Below are positions 33,005 through 42,379 of a stretch of 64,000 bases of DNA, in pieces. Below the pieces are notes generated by a model. That model saw only the letters and a list, made by a program, of their open reading frames with translations, was not told where the DNA came from and made no database searches. How positions within the stretch are numbered: position 1 is the first letter of the stretch; each line of letters opens with the position of its first letter. Source of the DNA: JBBRVW01 sp038246545 (GTDB lineage: Bacteria > Actinomycetota > Actinomycetes > JACCUZ01); assembly GCA_038246545.1 (NCBI GenBank), contig JBBRVW010000016.1, positions 20,836 to 84,835 on the forward strand, in the 5' to 3' direction. A program made the translations under genes and the position numbers.

Positions 33005-33640
33005 ATGGCCAAGCGGTCCGACGTCCTCGAGTTCGCGGTCCTCGGGCTCCTGCACGAGGCACCCATGCACGGTTACGAGCTGCGCAAGCGGCTCAACGCC
33101 ACGCTGGGTGCACTGCGGGCGTTCTCCTACGGTTCGCTGTACCCGTGTCTCAAGCAGCTGGCCGCGAGCGGGTTCGTCACGGAGCAGGTCGAGGACTCCG
33201 GGACGACAGGTAAGCGGTCCCGGATCGTCTACCAGCTCACGGCGGACGGCAAGGAGCACTTCGCGGCGCTGCTCGACGAGAGCGGCCCGTCGGCGTGGGA
33301 CGACGAGGGCTTCGGCGTGCACTTCGCCTTCTTCGGGCGCACCGACGCAGCCACCCGGCTGCGGATCCTCGAGGGGCGCCGGTCGCGCCTCGAGGAGCGG
33401 GTGGCCGGTTTCCGGAGCGCGGTCTCGCGCAGCCGGGAGCGGGTCGACAGCTACACCCTCGCGCTGCACCAGCACGGGCTCGAGTCCGTCGAGCGCGAGG
33501 TCCGCTGGCTCTCCGAGCTCATCGACGACGAGCGGCGCAGCCGCCCGTCCCAGGAGCCCGCTGCCGGCACCACCGACGTACGACCTCCCGCGTCCGGAAC
33601 GGCGACCCCGCCGCTCCGGGCACGACGTGAAGATCACTGA
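33005..33640 (+). CDS. PadR family transcriptional regulator
   Basis: 211 residues with AGGAGGAA upstream of the ATG. The winged helix begins LEFAVLGLLHEAPMHGYELRK (core FAVLGLLHEAPMHGYEL, about 9-25) and ends YQLTADGKEHF. The C-terminal helical dimerisation part follows, with a low-complexity tail. It lies 12 bp upstream of ino1, as in M. tuberculosis Rv0047c-ino1, and a perfect palindrome sits in front of it. A repressor of the ino1 operon is the natural reading. Confidence 0.92.
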   Translation: MAKRSDVLEFAVLGLLHEAPMHGYELRKRLNATLGALRAFSYGSLYPCLKQLAASGFVTEQVEDSGTTGKRSRIVYQLTADGKEHFAALLDESGPSAWDDEGFGVHFAFFGRTDAATRLRILEGRRSRLEERVAGFRSAVSRSRERVDSYTLALHQHGLESVEREVRWLSELIDDERRSRPSQEPAAGTTDVRPPASGTATPPLRARREDH

Positions 33641-33652
33641 GAAGGAGCACCC

Positions 33653-34732
33653 ATGAGTTCGGTACGAGTGGCCATCGTCGGCGTCGGCAACTGCGCCGCG
33701 TCACTGGTCCAGGGCGTCGAGTACTACCAGGACGCCGACCCGCAGAGCCGCGTCCCCGGGCTGATGCACGTCCAGTTCGGCGAGTACCACGTGCGTGACG
33801 TCGAGTTCGTCGCGGCGTTCGACGTCGACGCCAAGAAGGTGGGCACGGACCTGTCCGAGGCCATCGGCGCCAGCGAGAACAACACCATCAAGATCGCCGA
33901 CGTGCCGCCGCTCGGCGTGCCGGTCCAGCGCGGTCACACCCTCGACGGTCTCGGCAAGTACTACCGCGAGACCATCGTCGAGTCCGACGACGAGCCCGTC
34001 GACGTCGTCGCCGCCCTGCGCGAGGCGAAGGTCGACGTCCTGGTCTGCTACCTGCCCGTCGGGTCCGAGGCCGCCGCGAAGTTCTACGCGCAGTGCGCCA
34101 TCGACGCCAAGGTCGGCTTCGTCAACGCGCTCCCGGTGTTCATCGCCGGCACCCCGGCGTGGGCGAAGAAGTTCGAGGACGCCGGTGTCCCGATCGTCGG
34201 CGACGACATCAAGTCGCAGGTCGGCGCCACCATCACGCACCGCGTGCTGGCGAAGCTGTTCGAGGACCGCGGTGTGATCCTCGACCGCACCTACCAGCTG
34301 AACGTCGGCGGCAACATGGACTTCAAGAACATGCTCGAGCGCGACCGCCTCGAGTCGAAGAAGATCTCGAAGACCCAGGCCGTCACCAGCAACATGGAGA
34401 ACAAGCTCTCCGCGCGCAACGTGCACATCGGCCCGTCGGACTACGTGCAGTGGCTGGACGACCGCAAGTGGGCCTACGTCCGCCTCGAGGGTCGCAACTT
34501 CGGCGACGTGCCGCTGAACCTCGAGTACAAGCTCGAGGTCTGGGACTCCCCGAACTCCGCCGGTGTCATCATCGACGCGATCCGTTGCGCGAAGATCGCC
34601 ATGGACCGCGGCATCGGTGGCCCGATCCTGTCGGCGTCCTCGTACTTCATGAAGTCGCCGCCCGTGCAGCACGACGACGACATGGCGCGCGACCTGGTCG
34701 AGCAGTTCATCGCGGGAACCATCGAGCGCTGA
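33653..34732 (+). CDS. ino1: myo-Inositol-1-phosphate synthase
   Basis: 359 residues, the actinobacterial size. The NAD-binding loop is VGVGNCAASLVQG (about 9-21). The catalytic region includes GDDIKSQVGATITHRVL and NVGGNMDFKNM, with SKTQAVTSN and EVWDSPNSAGV following. The enzyme converts glucose-6-phosphate to inositol-1-phosphate, the precursor of phosphatidylinositol and of mycothiol. A GAGAAGGAG ribosome site precedes the ATG. It is co-transcribed with padR and followed by a strong palindrome. Confidence 0.97.
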   Translation: MSSVRVAIVGVGNCAASLVQGVEYYQDADPQSRVPGLMHVQFGEYHVRDVEFVAAFDVDAKKVGTDLSEAIGASENNTIKIADVPPLGVPVQRGHTLDGLGKYYRETIVESDDEPVDVVAALREAKVDVLVCYLPVGSEAAAKFYAQCAIDAKVGFVNALPVFIAGTPAWAKKFEDAGVPIVGDDIKSQVGATITHRVLAKLFEDRGVILDRTYQLNVGGNMDFKNMLERDRLESKKISKTQAVTSNMENKLSARNVHIGPSDYVQWLDDRKWAYVRLEGRNFGDVPLNLEYKLEVWDSPNSAGVIIDAIRCAKIAMDRGIGGPILSASSYFMKSPPVQHDDDMARDLVEQFIAGTIER

Positions 34733-34738
34733 GCACCT

Positions 34739-34791
34739 GTGATCCACACCGGATCCCTGCGGTTCTTGCGCAAGGATCCGGTGTGGATCAC
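34739..34791 (+). terminator. 18-bp perfect hairpin after ino1
   Basis: GTGATCCACACCGGATCC (34739-34756) and its exact reverse complement (34774-34791) flank a 17-nt loop, 6 bp after the ino1 stop. It probably terminates the padR-ino1 transcript. The arm is closely related to the hairpin at 62443-62503. Confidence 0.7.
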
Positions 34792-34831
34792 CGCGCGTCG
34801 TCGCCTCGCAGCTCAGCCGTAGCCTGGGGCC

Positions 34832-36145
34832 ATGTCCTTCGCCGGTGACCTGCGCGCGGTCGTCCGGCACCGCGACTTCCGGCGGCTGTTCGCCACCCGC
34901 CTGACCTCGCAGGCCGCGGACGGTGCGTTCCAGGCGGCGCTGGCCAGCCTGTTCTTCTTCTCCCCGGAACGGCAGACCTCCGCGGGCAGCGTGGCCGCGG
35001 CGTTCGCGACCCTGCTGCTGCCCTACTCCGTGGTCGGGCCGTTCGCCGGGGTGCTGCTCGACCGCTGGCGGCGCCGGCAGGTCCTGGTCTACGCCAACCT
35101 GGTCCGCGCCGGGATGGTGCTGGGCGTCGCCGCCCTGAGCGCCGCCGACGTCACCGGCTTCCCGTTGTACGCCGCGGTGCTGGCCTGCCTGTCGGTGAAC
35201 CGGTTCTTCCTGGCCGGCCTCTCCGCCGCCCTGCCGCACGTCGTGACGCGGCACGAGCTGGTGATGGCCAACTCGGTGTCGACCACGACCGGTACGGTGG
35301 TCGCGATCACCGGCGGTGGTGCCGGCTTCGCGCTCAAGCGCCTGTTCGGTGACGGGACCGCGGCCGATGCCGAGGTGATCGTGGTGGCGGCGCTGGCGTA
35401 CGCCGTCGCGGGCGCGCTCGCCGCCCGGATGGACCGCGACCTGCTCGGCCCGGACCTCGAGGGTGAGCCGGACCGGACCCGCGAGGCGGTGCGCCGGGTG
35501 GCGCTCGGCCTGGCCGACGGCGCACGGCACGTGTGGTCGCACCGGCCGGCCGGCCAGGCACTGGCAGCGATCGGCGCGCACCGGTTCTTCTACGGCGTCT
35601 CGACCATCTCGGCGATCCTGCTCTTCCGGAACTACTTCCACGACCCCGACGACGTCGACGCCGGGCTCGCCGGGCTGGCGGGGGTGTTCGCAGCATCGGG
35701 GGCCGGCTTCTTCCTCGCGGCGGTGGTCACGCCCGAGGTCACCCAGCGGATCCGCAAGCAGTCGTGGATCACCGTCTGCTTCGCGATGGCCGCGGCCGCC
35801 GAGGCGGTCTTCGTCGTGACGATCGTCGAGTGGCTGCTGTACGTGGGTGCGTTCGTGCTGGGTATCGCCGCCCAGGGCTCCAAGATCTGCGTCGACACCA
35901 TCGTGCAGACCTCGGTCGACGACGCGTACCGCGGCCGGGTCTTCTCCTTCTACGACGTCATCTTCAACATCGCCTTCGTGTCGGCCGCCGCGTTCGGGGC
36001 CGCCGTCCTGCCCGCCGACGGCAACTCCCGCGGTGTCTATGCCGTCATCGCCGGCGGCTACGTGGTCACCGCCGTGGTCTACGCCCGCGCCACCCGCCGG
36101 CTCACTGCGCGCACGCCCGCGGCCGTGCGCGAGCCGACCACCTAG
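34832..36145 (+). CDS. Major facilitator superfamily transporter
   Basis: 437 residues with twelve hydrophobic helices. After helix 2 the loop GVLLDRWRRRQVLVYANL (about 72-89) is the MFS motif A variant, and the N-terminus DFRRLFATRLTSQAADGAFQ is typical of macrolide-efflux-type (MFS_3) exporters. The substrate is unknown. It is preceded by the ino1 hairpin and ends 112 bp before the convergent pcnA stop, with repeat copy 3 between them. Confidence 0.88.
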   Translation: MSFAGDLRAVVRHRDFRRLFATRLTSQAADGAFQAALASLFFFSPERQTSAGSVAAAFATLLLPYSVVGPFAGVLLDRWRRRQVLVYANLVRAGMVLGVAALSAADVTGFPLYAAVLACLSVNRFFLAGLSAALPHVVTRHELVMANSVSTTTGTVVAITGGGAGFALKRLFGDGTAADAEVIVVAALAYAVAGALAARMDRDLLGPDLEGEPDRTREAVRRVALGLADGARHVWSHRPAGQALAAIGAHRFFYGVSTISAILLFRNYFHDPDDVDAGLAGLAGVFAASGAGFFLAAVVTPEVTQRIRKQSWITVCFAMAAAAEAVFVVTIVEWLLYVGAFVLGIAAQGSKICVDTIVQTSVDDAYRGRVFSFYDVIFNIAFVSAAAFGAAVLPADGNSRGVYAVIAGGYVVTAVVYARATRRLTARTPAAVREPTT

Positions 36146-36168
36146 CCCGTCCGACCGGACACGGCCTG

Positions 36169-36237
36169 CTGTCGCCCTGCACGGCGTGCAACCCGTGCAA
36201 GGCGACCGGCGATCACGTTTACGTGATCGCCGGACGG
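36169..36237 (+). repeat. Composite palindromic repeat, copy 3
   Basis: 69 bp, same orientation as copy 2, between the convergent MFS and pcnA genes. It shares CTGTCGCC, CCCGTGCAAGGCGA, GATCACGTTTACGTGATC and GCCGGACGG with the other copies. It may serve as a bidirectional terminator. Confidence 0.88.
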
Positions 36238-36256
36238 CGCTGCGGAGCGGGCAGGG

Positions 36257-37744
36257 TCAGGTCGGGCGGGCGTCGGGCTGGGTGGCCCACCAGGCCCGCA
36301 GCTCGGCCTCGGCGGCGTCGCGGGACAGCGGCCCCTGCTCCATCCGCACCTCCTTGAGGTGCTTCCACGCCCGCCCCACCACCGGGCCCGGCGGCACGCC
36401 GAGCAGCTCCATGATCGCGTTGCCGTCGAGGTCCGGCCGGATCGAGTCCAGCTCCTCCTGCTCGCGCAGGCGGGCGATCCGCTCCTCGAGGTCGTCGTAC
36501 GACCGGGACAGCGCCGTGGCCTTGCGCTTGTTGCGGGTGGTGCAGTCCGACCGGGTCAGCGCGTGCAGGCGCGGCAGCAGCGGCCCGGCGTCGGCGACGT
36601 AGCGGCGTACAGCGGCGTCGGTCCACGCGCCGGTGCCGTAGCCGTGGAACCGCAGGTGCAGCTCGACCAGCTGCGAGACGTCCTCGACGACGTCCTTGGG
36701 GTAGCGCAACGCCTTCAGCCGGTGACGGGTCAGCTTGGCGCCGACGACCTCGTGGTGGTGGAAGGAGACGCCGCCACCCGGCTCGAACCTGCGCGTCTTC
36801 GGCTTGCCGATGTCGTGCAGGAGCGCGGCCAGCCGCAGGACGAGGTCCGGCTCTCCGGCACCCACGGTGCCCTCGTGGAGGATCGCCTGCTCGAGCACGG
36901 TGAGGGTGTGCTCGTAGACGTCCTTGTGCCGGTGGTGCTCGTCGATCTCCAGCGCGAGCCGCGGCAGCTCGGGCAGCACGTGCTCGGCCAGCCCGGTCGC
37001 GACCAGCAGCCCGAGGCCGGCACGCGGGTCGGGCGCCAGCACCAGCTTCGAGAGCTCGTCGCGCACCCGCTCGGCCGACACGATCTCGATCCGGGCGGCC
37101 ATCTGCGTCATCGCGGACAGGGCCGCCGGGTCGACCGTGAAGCCGAGCTGCGCCGCGAACCGCGCCGCCCGCATCATCCGCAGCGGGTCGTCGGCGAAGG
37201 ACACCTCCGGCGCGCCGGGCGTGCGCAGCACCTTGGCCGCGAGGTCGTCGAGGCCCCCGTACGGGTCGACGAACACCGAGGTGCGCAGGTCGACCGCCAT
37301 CGCGTTGACCGCGAAGTCGCGCCGCAGCAGGTCGCCCTCGAGCGAGTCGCCGTAGGACACCTCGGGCTTGCGCGAGTCGTGGCGGTAGACGTCGGCGCGG
37401 TACGTCGTCACCTCGACGAGGTGCTCGCCGCTGCGGGCGCCGACGGTACCGAAAGCGATGCCGACGTCCCACCACGCGTCGCCCCACCGCTTGAGCAGCT
37501 CGCGCACGACCTCGGGCCGGGCGTCGGTGGTGAGGTCGATGTCCGGTGCCCGCCGGCCGAGCAGCAGGTCGCGCACCGGACCACCCACCAGCGCGATCTG
37601 GTGGCCGCCGGCGACGAACGCGTCGACGAGGTCGGACAGCACCGTCGTGAGGTCGACCAGGCCTTCGGCCAGCCGGCGGCGGGCAGCCGCCAGCGAGGGC
37701 TCGCGGGACGCGGGGGTGGCGGGGGTCGCGGGGACGTCGGGCAC
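36257..37744 (-). CDS. pcnA: CCA tRNA nucleotidyltransferase / poly(A) polymerase family
   Basis: 495 residues from GTG 37744 (a TTG three codons earlier is possible). The class II nucleotidyltransferase head has ALVGGPVRDLLLGR and the metal-binding DIDLTT (about 63-70), followed by RRDFAVNAMAVD and a DDPLRMMRAARFAAQLG RNA-binding region. An HD domain (LLHDIGKPKT, about 304-313) follows. It adds or repairs the 3' CCA of tRNAs. It is divergent from the NUDIX gene, the same order as Rv3907c-Rv3908. Confidence 0.92.
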   Translation of the reverse strand: MPDVPATPATPASREPSLAAARRRLAEGLVDLTTVLSDLVDAFVAGGHQIALVGGPVRDLLLGRRAPDIDLTTDARPEVVRELLKRWGDAWWDVGIAFGTVGARSGEHLVEVTTYRADVYRHDSRKPEVSYGDSLEGDLLRRDFAVNAMAVDLRTSVFVDPYGGLDDLAAKVLRTPGAPEVSFADDPLRMMRAARFAAQLGFTVDPAALSAMTQMAARIEIVSAERVRDELSKLVLAPDPRAGLGLLVATGLAEHVLPELPRLALEIDEHHRHKDVYEHTLTVLEQAILHEGTVGAGEPDLVLRLAALLHDIGKPKTRRFEPGGGVSFHHHEVVGAKLTRHRLKALRYPKDVVEDVSQLVELHLRFHGYGTGAWTDAAVRRYVADAGPLLPRLHALTRSDCTTRNKRKATALSRSYDDLEERIARLREQEELDSIRPDLDGNAIMELLGVPPGPVVGRAWKHLKEVRMEQGPLSRDAAEAELRAWWATQPDARPT

Positions 37745-37829
37745 GGGGGCCAAGGGTACGGCGCGCCCGGCCCCCGGACGCCGCCGCAGCCGCGCCGGGA
37801 CCGCAGTCGCCGCTGGCTACGATCGATGG

Positions 37830-38345
37830 ATGACCACCGCCCCCACGCCGCGCCGGCGCCCGCCCGGCCGCCGCCGGGGCGCCGAGGCGGCGTCGCGGCG
37901 TGCGCGGGGGCTCCGCAAGGTCGAGGAGACCTCCGCCGGCGGCCTCGTGGTCGACCGGACCGAGGACCCGCCGCGGGTCGCGCTGATCGGCCGGCTGGAC
38001 CGCCGCGGCCGACTGCTCTGGTCGCTGCCGAAGGGCCACGTCGAGGAGGGCGAGACCCACGAGGACGCCGCCGTGCGCGAGGTGGAGGAGGAGACCGGTA
38101 TCCGGGGCCGGGTGGTCGCCGCCCTGGGCACCATCGACTACTGGTTCGTCGCCGAGGACCGCCGGATCCACAAGACCGTCCACCACTACCTCCTCGAGGC
38201 CTCGGGCGGCGAGCTGTCCGACGACGACATCGAGGTCGACGAGGTCGCCTGGGTACCGCTCCCCGAGCTGCACAGCAGGCTGGCCTACGCCGGGGAGCGA
38301 CGCCTCGCGGAGACCGCGGCCGACCTGCTCGCGGACTCCGCGTGA
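37830..38345 (+). CDS. NUDIX hydrolase
   Basis: 171 residues. An Arg-rich N-terminal tail is followed by the NUDIX box GHVEEGETHEDAAVREVEEE-TG (about 70-92), with the G-x5-E-x7-REUxEExGU pattern complete. It hydrolyses a nucleoside diphosphate-linked compound. M. tuberculosis Rv3908 (mutT4) has the same position beside pcnA and the MurJ locus. It lies 25 bp upstream of the DUF6049 gene. Confidence 0.9.
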   Translation: MTTAPTPRRRPPGRRRGAEAASRRARGLRKVEETSAGGLVVDRTEDPPRVALIGRLDRRGRLLWSLPKGHVEEGETHEDAAVREVEEETGIRGRVVAALGTIDYWFVAEDRRIHKTVHHYLLEASGGELSDDDIEVDEVAWVPLPELHSRLAYAGERRLAETAADLLADSA

Positions 38346-38370
38346 GCGACCCGCGCCGAAGAAGCCCCCG

Positions 38371-40587
38371 ATGACGCCGAGCGCCACGGGGACACCTCCG
38401 GCGGCGCGACCCGCGGCACCCGGACGCCGCCCACGCCGGGATCTCCGCTGCCGGCCGGCCGCGACGGCCAGGGCCGCCCTCGCCGCGGCGGCGGCCCTGA
38501 TGGGGCTGCTGCCCCTCGCCGTCGTCGGCACCGTCCCGGCGACCGCGGCCGGCGGGGTTCAGGTCGCCGTCCTCGGCCAGTCGCCGGCCATCGGCACCAG
38601 CGGGTCGACGCTGCAGGTGACCGGCACCGTGTCCAACTCCGGTCGTCAGGTGCTGCGCGCGGTCTCGGTGCGGCTGCGGCTGTCCGACACCCGGCTCGGC
38701 AGCCGCGCCGAGCTCGCCGCGGTCATGGCAGGTCAGGTCGCCAGCCGCGACGGGCAGGTCGTGGCCGAGGTGACCCTGCCCGACCTCGGGCCCGGCACCG
38801 GGGCGCCCTTCGACCTCGTCAAGGCCCTCGACCAGGTGCCGGCCCTGGACGGGTTCGGGGTCTACGTCCTCGGCGTCGAGGTCGTCGGTGCCCGCGGCAA
38901 GGGCGCGCAGGCGCCCGCACGGGTCGCCCTCGTCCGGTCGCTGCTGCCCTGGTCGCCACCCACCGTCGGGCTGAGCCCGACGGGCTTCAGCTGGCTGTGG
39001 CCGCTCGTCGGCGCACCGGTGCGGCTGGCCAACGGCGTGTTCGCCGACGACTCGCTGGCCGCCGGCCTCGCCCCGGGCGGCCGGCTGGACCGGCTGCTGC
39101 AGGCCGGCACCCGGCTCGACGGGGGAGCGGCCGTCACCTGGGCGATCGACCCCGACCTCGTCGAGACCGTCCAGGACATGGCCGACGGCTACCGCGTCGT
39201 CGCCGATGGCGGCCGGTCGACCGTCCCGGGCGGCGGCTCCGGGCTGGCCCGGTCCTGGCTCGAGGCGCTGCAGACGGCCACCGCCGGCGCCCAGGTGCTG
39301 GCGCTGCCGTACGCCGACCCCGACGTCGTCGCGATCGTGCGGCACGGCGCGCCGGCGGAGGTCGCGCGGGCCCGCACCGTCGGCGCCGACACGCTGACCC
39401 GGCTGCTGCCGGCCGCGACCCTCGTCCCCGACGTGGCCTGGCCGGTGGCCGGCTACGCCGACCGGGACACGCTCGGGGCGCTGGCCAGGTCCGGCGCCAC
39501 CGGCGTCGTCCTCGACGGGCGCGCCCTGCCTACCACCATCGACCTCAGCTACACCCCGTCCGGACGGGCCCGCCTGTCGTCGGCGGCGGGTCCGGTGGCC
39601 GGGCTGCTGGCCGACCCCGGCCTTGCCACCGAGCTCGCGGCCGCGCCGACCGAGGGCAGCGGGGTGCTCGCCGGTGAGCGGCTGGTGGCCGAGACCGCCA
39701 TGATCGCGGCCGAGCTGCCGAGCACTGGGACGGCCCGCACCCTGATCGCGATGCCGCCGCGGCGCTGGAGCCCGTCACAGTCCTACCTCGACCAGCTCGT
39801 GACCGTCGCCGGCGCGGCCTGGGCTGCGCCGGTGACCCTCCCCGAGCTGGCCGCCGACACCCCGCCGGAGGTCGACCGCGAGCGGCTGCGGTACCCGCGC
39901 GCCGAGCGGCGCGGCGAGCTGCCGGAGAGCTGGCTGCGGGCGCTGGACACCTACCGGTCCAACGTGTCCCTGTTCGCCGGCATCCTCACCGACAAGACCC
40001 GGCTGGTCCCGCGGCTGCAGTCCTCCCACCTGCGCCTCCAGTCGTCGTACTGGCGTGGCCGGGACGGCGCCCGGGTGAACCGCAACGCCCGCGAGCGCGA
40101 CTACCTCACCGACCTCCGCGGCCGGGTCCGCGTGCAGCCGGGCGACTTCACCTTCGGGAGCAAGTCCGGGAAGATCCCGGTCACCCTCATCAACGAGCTG
40201 CGGCAGCCGGTCGACGTGGTGCTGCGGCTCGAGCCGCAGACCCCCCGGCTGCGCCTCGAGAGGGTCGAGGTCCCCCCGCTCGGCCCGAACCAGAAGGTCC
40301 AGGTCGAGGTGCCGGCCAGCGCCGTGGCGGGCGGCCTCGTCGTGGTGGAGGCCAGCCTGCGCACCCCGGGCGGAGCGCTCTACGCCCAGCCGGTGGCGCT
40401 GCGGGTGCGCGTCACCGAGATCGGCACCGTGGCCCTCGTCATCACCATCGGCGCGGCGGTCGTGCTCTTCCTGGCCGCCGGGGTGCGCGTCCTGCGGCGG
40501 GTCCGGCGCCGCGACCCCGACGCGACCGACGACCCCGACGACCCCGATCCGGAGTCCGCCGAGGAGCCCGTGGACGTGACGGCGTGA
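38371..40587 (+). CDS. DUF6049 family exported membrane protein
   Basis: 738 residues. A basic N-terminus and hydrophobic segment (about 27-55) export a large extracytoplasmic domain. It is anchored by a C-terminal helix (about 680-705) with a short acidic, Asp/Pro-rich cytoplasmic tail. The extracytoplasmic part begins with a beta-sandwich-like region, and PVTLINELRQPVDVVLRLEP near 600 resembles another. M. tuberculosis Rv3909 is, as I recall, the counterpart, and always lies before the MurJ gene. Its function is unknown, probably part of the cell-envelope machinery with MurJ (16-bp gap). Confidence 0.85.
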   Translation: MTPSATGTPPAARPAAPGRRPRRDLRCRPAATARAALAAAAALMGLLPLAVVGTVPATAAGGVQVAVLGQSPAIGTSGSTLQVTGTVSNSGRQVLRAVSVRLRLSDTRLGSRAELAAVMAGQVASRDGQVVAEVTLPDLGPGTGAPFDLVKALDQVPALDGFGVYVLGVEVVGARGKGAQAPARVALVRSLLPWSPPTVGLSPTGFSWLWPLVGAPVRLANGVFADDSLAAGLAPGGRLDRLLQAGTRLDGGAAVTWAIDPDLVETVQDMADGYRVVADGGRSTVPGGGSGLARSWLEALQTATAGAQVLALPYADPDVVAIVRHGAPAEVARARTVGADTLTRLLPAATLVPDVAWPVAGYADRDTLGALARSGATGVVLDGRALPTTIDLSYTPSGRARLSSAAGPVAGLLADPGLATELAAAPTEGSGVLAGERLVAETAMIAAELPSTGTARTLIAMPPRRWSPSQSYLDQLVTVAGAAWAAPVTLPELAADTPPEVDRERLRYPRAERRGELPESWLRALDTYRSNVSLFAGILTDKTRLVPRLQSSHLRLQSSYWRGRDGARVNRNARERDYLTDLRGRVRVQPGDFTFGSKSGKIPVTLINELRQPVDVVLRLEPQTPRLRLERVEVPPLGPNQKVQVEVPASAVAGGLVVVEASLRTPGGALYAQPVALRVRVTEIGTVALVITIGAAVVLFLAAGVRVLRRVRRRDPDATDDPDDPDPESAEEPVDVTA

Positions 40588-40602
40588 GCGGGTGACGGCC
40601 CG

Positions 40603-42312
40603 ATGACCACCCCGTCCGGACAGCCGGCCGACGCGTCCCCGGACCCGATCGAGCAGGCCGACCCCGCGCCGGTCGGGGCCTCGGCGCGGACGCTGCTGCG
40701 CGCCTCGTCGGTGATGGCCGCCGGGACGGTCGCCTCCCGTGCGCTGGGCTTCGTGCGGGCGGCCGTCCTGGCTGCCGCCATCGGCACCGCCCTGACCGGC
40801 GACACGTTCCAGGTCGCCAACACGGTGCCCAACATCATCTACATCCTGCTGGCCGGCGGCGTCCTCAACGCGGTGTTCGTGCCGCAGCTGGTCCGCGCGA
40901 TGCGCGGCGGCGAGGAGCAGGCCCAGCAGTACACCGACCGGCTGCTGACCCTGGCCGTCCTGGTGCTGGCCGGCATCACCCTGGTCGCGACGCTCGCGGC
41001 GCCACTCGTGGTGGGGCTCTACACGGTGATGGCCGAGCCGGCCGCGGCGGACGCGCACGTGACCGCGCTGCTCGCGTACTGGTGCCTGCCGCAGATCTTC
41101 TTCTACGGCGTCTACACCATGCTCAGCCAGGTCCTCAACGCCCGCGGCAGCTTCGGCCCGATGATGTGGGCGCCGGTGCTCAACAACATCATTGCGATCG
41201 TCGGCGGGCTGGTCTTCATCGCGGCGTTCGAGATCGACGTCGACGACCCGACGTCACTGGGTGCCGGGGCCGTGACGCTGCTGGCGGGCGGAGCGACCGT
41301 GGGCGTCGCCGCGCAGGCCCTCGTCCTGCTGCCGGTGCTGCGACGCAGCGGGTTCCGGTTCCGCCCCCGGCTCGACCCGCGCGGAGTGGGCCTGCGCCGG
41401 GCCGGCGACCTGGCCCGCTGGACCTTGCTGTTCGTGCTGGTCAACCAGATCGCCTACGCGGTGATCGTGAACCTCGGCGTGGCCACCAGCACGTCAGCGA
41501 AGGCGGCGGGGCTGACGGCCGGCGTCGGCTTGCTCGCCTACTCGAACGCCTACCTCATCTTCGTCCTGCCGCACTCGATCATCACGGTGTCGGTCATGAC
41601 CGGCGTGCTGCCCCGCATGAGCCGCGAGGCGTCGGCCCGCGACCTCGCTGCCGTGCGCGCCTCGTTGTCGGAGGCGTGGCGACTCACCGGTGTCGGCACC
41701 GTGGTAGCGGCCGCGGGACTCGTGGCACTGGGTCCGCAGCTGACGGAGATCCTCTTCGACAACCCCCAGGTCACCACCGCCGGCGCCCGCTACATCGGGG
41801 TGGTCGCGGCGGCGTTCGCCCTGGGCCTGCCCGCCTTCTCCGCGCAGTACGTCGCCCTGCGGGGCTTCTACGCCTTCGAGGACACCAGGACGCCGTTCCT
41901 CCTCCAGCTCGCCATCGCCGCCACCAACGTGCTGCTGGCGCTCGCGGCCTACGCCGTCCTCGACGTGCGGTGGCGGATGGCCGGTGTTGCCCTGGCGTAC
42001 TCGCTCACCTACGCCGGCGGGCTGGCGCTGTCGACGTCGCTGCTGCGGCGCCGCACCGGCGGACTCGACGGCCAGGCGGTGCTGCGGCACTACGTCCGGC
42101 TGGTGGTCGCCGCCGTGCCGGCCGCGGCGCTCGGCTGGGTGGTGTCGTGGGTGGTCGGAGGGCTCGTGGGCGACGGCCTCCTCGGGTCCCTGGTCGCGCT
42201 GGCGGCGGGCGGGCTGGTGCTGCTGGTCTGCTACGTCGTGCTGGCCCGGGCGATGCGGGTCCGCGAGCTCACCGAGCTCCTCGGCCGGGTCCGCGGCCGA
42301 GCGACGGCCTGA
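40603..42312 (+). CDS. murJ: Lipid II flippase MurJ (MviN)
   Basis: 569 residues with about fourteen membrane helices. VASRALGFVRAAVLAAAIG, NTVPNIIYILLAGGVLNAVFVPQLVR (core NIIYILLAGGVLNAVFVPQ), LSQVLNARGSFGPMMWAPVLNN and LRGFYAFEDTRTPF are MurJ hallmarks. It flips the peptidoglycan precursor lipid II across the membrane. Unlike mycobacterial MviN it ends after the membrane domain; the pseudokinase part is a separate gene two positions downstream. Confidence 0.95.
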   Translation: MTTPSGQPADASPDPIEQADPAPVGASARTLLRASSVMAAGTVASRALGFVRAAVLAAAIGTALTGDTFQVANTVPNIIYILLAGGVLNAVFVPQLVRAMRGGEEQAQQYTDRLLTLAVLVLAGITLVATLAAPLVVGLYTVMAEPAAADAHVTALLAYWCLPQIFFYGVYTMLSQVLNARGSFGPMMWAPVLNNIIAIVGGLVFIAAFEIDVDDPTSLGAGAVTLLAGGATVGVAAQALVLLPVLRRSGFRFRPRLDPRGVGLRRAGDLARWTLLFVLVNQIAYAVIVNLGVATSTSAKAAGLTAGVGLLAYSNAYLIFVLPHSIITVSVMTGVLPRMSREASARDLAAVRASLSEAWRLTGVGTVVAAAGLVALGPQLTEILFDNPQVTTAGARYIGVVAAAFALGLPAFSAQYVALRGFYAFEDTRTPFLLQLAIAATNVLLALAAYAVLDVRWRMAGVALAYSLTYAGGLALSTSLLRRRTGGLDGQAVLRHYVRLVVAAVPAAALGWVVSWVVGGLVGDGLLGSLVALAAGGLVLLVCYVVLARAMRVRELTELLGRVRGRATA

Positions 42313-42379
42313 CGCCCGGGCCGACACCGGCCCACCTAGCTGACGCGCCGGCCTCAAGCCGGGCGCCGGACCGGCCGAT

